Of a stretch of 11,993 bases of DNA, positions 11,554 through 11,993 are shown in pieces. Source of the stretch: Thermoplasmata archaeon (GTDB taxonomy: Archaea; Thermoplasmatota; Thermoplasmata; Lutacidiplasmatales; UBA184). The notes beneath the pieces were generated by a model. It did not search any database. It had not been told where the DNA came from and was given only the letters and a program-made list of their open reading frames with translations. The stretch is from positions 13,345-25,337 of the forward strand of contig JAKIVW010000014.1 in NCBI GenBank assembly GCA_022750355.1. Reading direction: 5' to 3'. Position 1 is the stretch's first letter, and each line of letters opens with the position of its first letter. Made by a program: the position numbers and the translations under genes.

Positions 11554-11993
11554 ATTGACCCGCCCTCTCGAGTCGCGCGAGGAGGTAGTCGTCGAACAGG
11601 TCGATCGACCGGAGGAACGTGGCCTGGACCGCCTCGCGCAGACCGGGGTCGGTACCGAACTCGGTCACGAGGTCGAGAGCCTCGTCGGAGTGCGTCACAT
11701 CGGCTTCGTACCCCTCGCGGAGGAAGTTCTTCGCGGCCGTGCTGATCTCCGACCCCTGCAGTATCGCCGGGTCAAAGTACCGCACCGAAGCCCCCTCGTC
11801 GACCAGGTTTCGATTGGCGATCAGCTCGAGACCGTGCATCGCCGCGACCGCCGAGACCCAGTGCTCGCGGGTCGCGATCTCGTTCCAACCTTCGATCGCC
11901 CGGCGGGTCGCCGGTAACGGGGGGGTCGCCAGCACCTCGGCCCGGTCGACCCCGAGGCTCTCGCCCATCCGCAGGAGCAGTTCGTAGTGCGAG
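11543..11993 (-). CDS. TenA/PqqC-like heme-oxygenase-fold protein (5' end outside window)
   Basis: The last 149 codons are visible; the frame is still open at the right edge, where SHYELLLRMGESLGVDR matches the middle of the TenA/PqqC/CADD-type helical fold. An ATG at 11968 is therefore an internal Met. Next come RRAIEGWNEIATREHWVSAV, AAMHGLELIANRNL, a core helix NFLREGYEADVTHSDEALDL, and a closing helix with SIDLFDDYLLARL. Members of this all-helical fold are thiaminase-like enzymes, PqqC-type oxidases or diiron oxygenases. In diiron-type relatives the core helix usually reads HxxxDxxH. Here the Asp and second His are present but the first His position is Gly. It overlaps the Ta0938-like gene, forming an operon. 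Substrate unknown. Confidence 0.72.
   Translation of the reverse strand, partial: SHYELLLRMGESLGVDRAEVLATPPLPATRRAIEGWNEIATREHWVSAVAAMHGLELIANRNLVDEGASVRYFDPAILQGSEISTAAKNFLREGYEADVTHSDEALDLVTEFGTDPGLREAVQATFLRSIDLFDDYLLARLERAGQFEA

Noticed and set aside
1..11993. CRISPR array, rRNA, tRNA or intact insertion sequence
   Set aside because: No regularly spaced repeats, no conserved rRNA or tRNA blocks, and no transposase or terminal inverted repeats were found by eye on either strand.

Overview
The window looks like high-GC chromosomal DNA from an uncultured archaeon of the Thermoplasmatota. Four things point there. Two secreted YncE-type beta-propeller proteins are present, one carrying the 'ESGLPAGTSW' C-terminal domains typical of surface proteins of that group. 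A small zinc protein closely resembles what I recall of Ta0938 of Thermoplasma. Several genes have a TATA-like box 23-37 nt before the start codon with little or no leader. Start codons are a mix of ATG, GTG and TTG. Lineage rests on recalled families, not on a search.

Layout, left to right. 234-3059 (+) is a large anchored surface protein: N-terminal hydrophobic segment, probably two tandem seven-bladed propellers, two Ig-like C-terminal domains, one membrane helix. 3264-3503 (-) is a DUF4242 protein. 3607-4158 and 4340-4744 (-) are two VOC (glyoxalase/bleomycin-resistance fold) proteins. 4754-5226 has no confident gene. 5227-5514 (+) is a 95-residue protein resembling the N-terminal core-binding domain of archaeal tyrosine integrases without the catalytic domain. 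5656-6783 (+) is a second, shorter secreted propeller. 6915-7316 and 7434-7931 (-) are two more VOC proteins, and 8011-9039 (-) is an APH-like small-molecule kinase homologue. Divergent from it is a fifth VOC protein, 9227-9595 (+). It is followed by a DUF3052 protein (9806-10240), a thymidylate-kinase-family gene (10383-10973) and a 45-residue zinc-ribbon gene (11105-11242), all on +. Convergent with these is an overlapping pair on -: a TenA/PqqC-like heme-oxygenase-fold protein running off the right edge and the Ta0938-like zinc protein.

Most genes seem to be single transcription units with their own promoter. The only clear operon is the TenA-like/Ta0938-like pair, with an 11-nt overlap. 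Five divergent VOC proteins in 6 kb, mixed with DUF4242, DUF3052 and a kinase-fold protein, suggest an accessory 'small-molecule handling' neighbourhood, but no shared pathway can be shown from sequence alone.

The most unusual non-coding features are: (i) a 53-nt segment (6850-6902) that folds on paper into a perfect three-way junction between two convergent genes; (ii) inverted repeats just behind nearly every stop codon; (iii) a hairpin plus short overlapping leader reading frame at the start of the thymidylate kinase gene. No tRNA, rRNA, CRISPR array or intact insertion sequence was seen.
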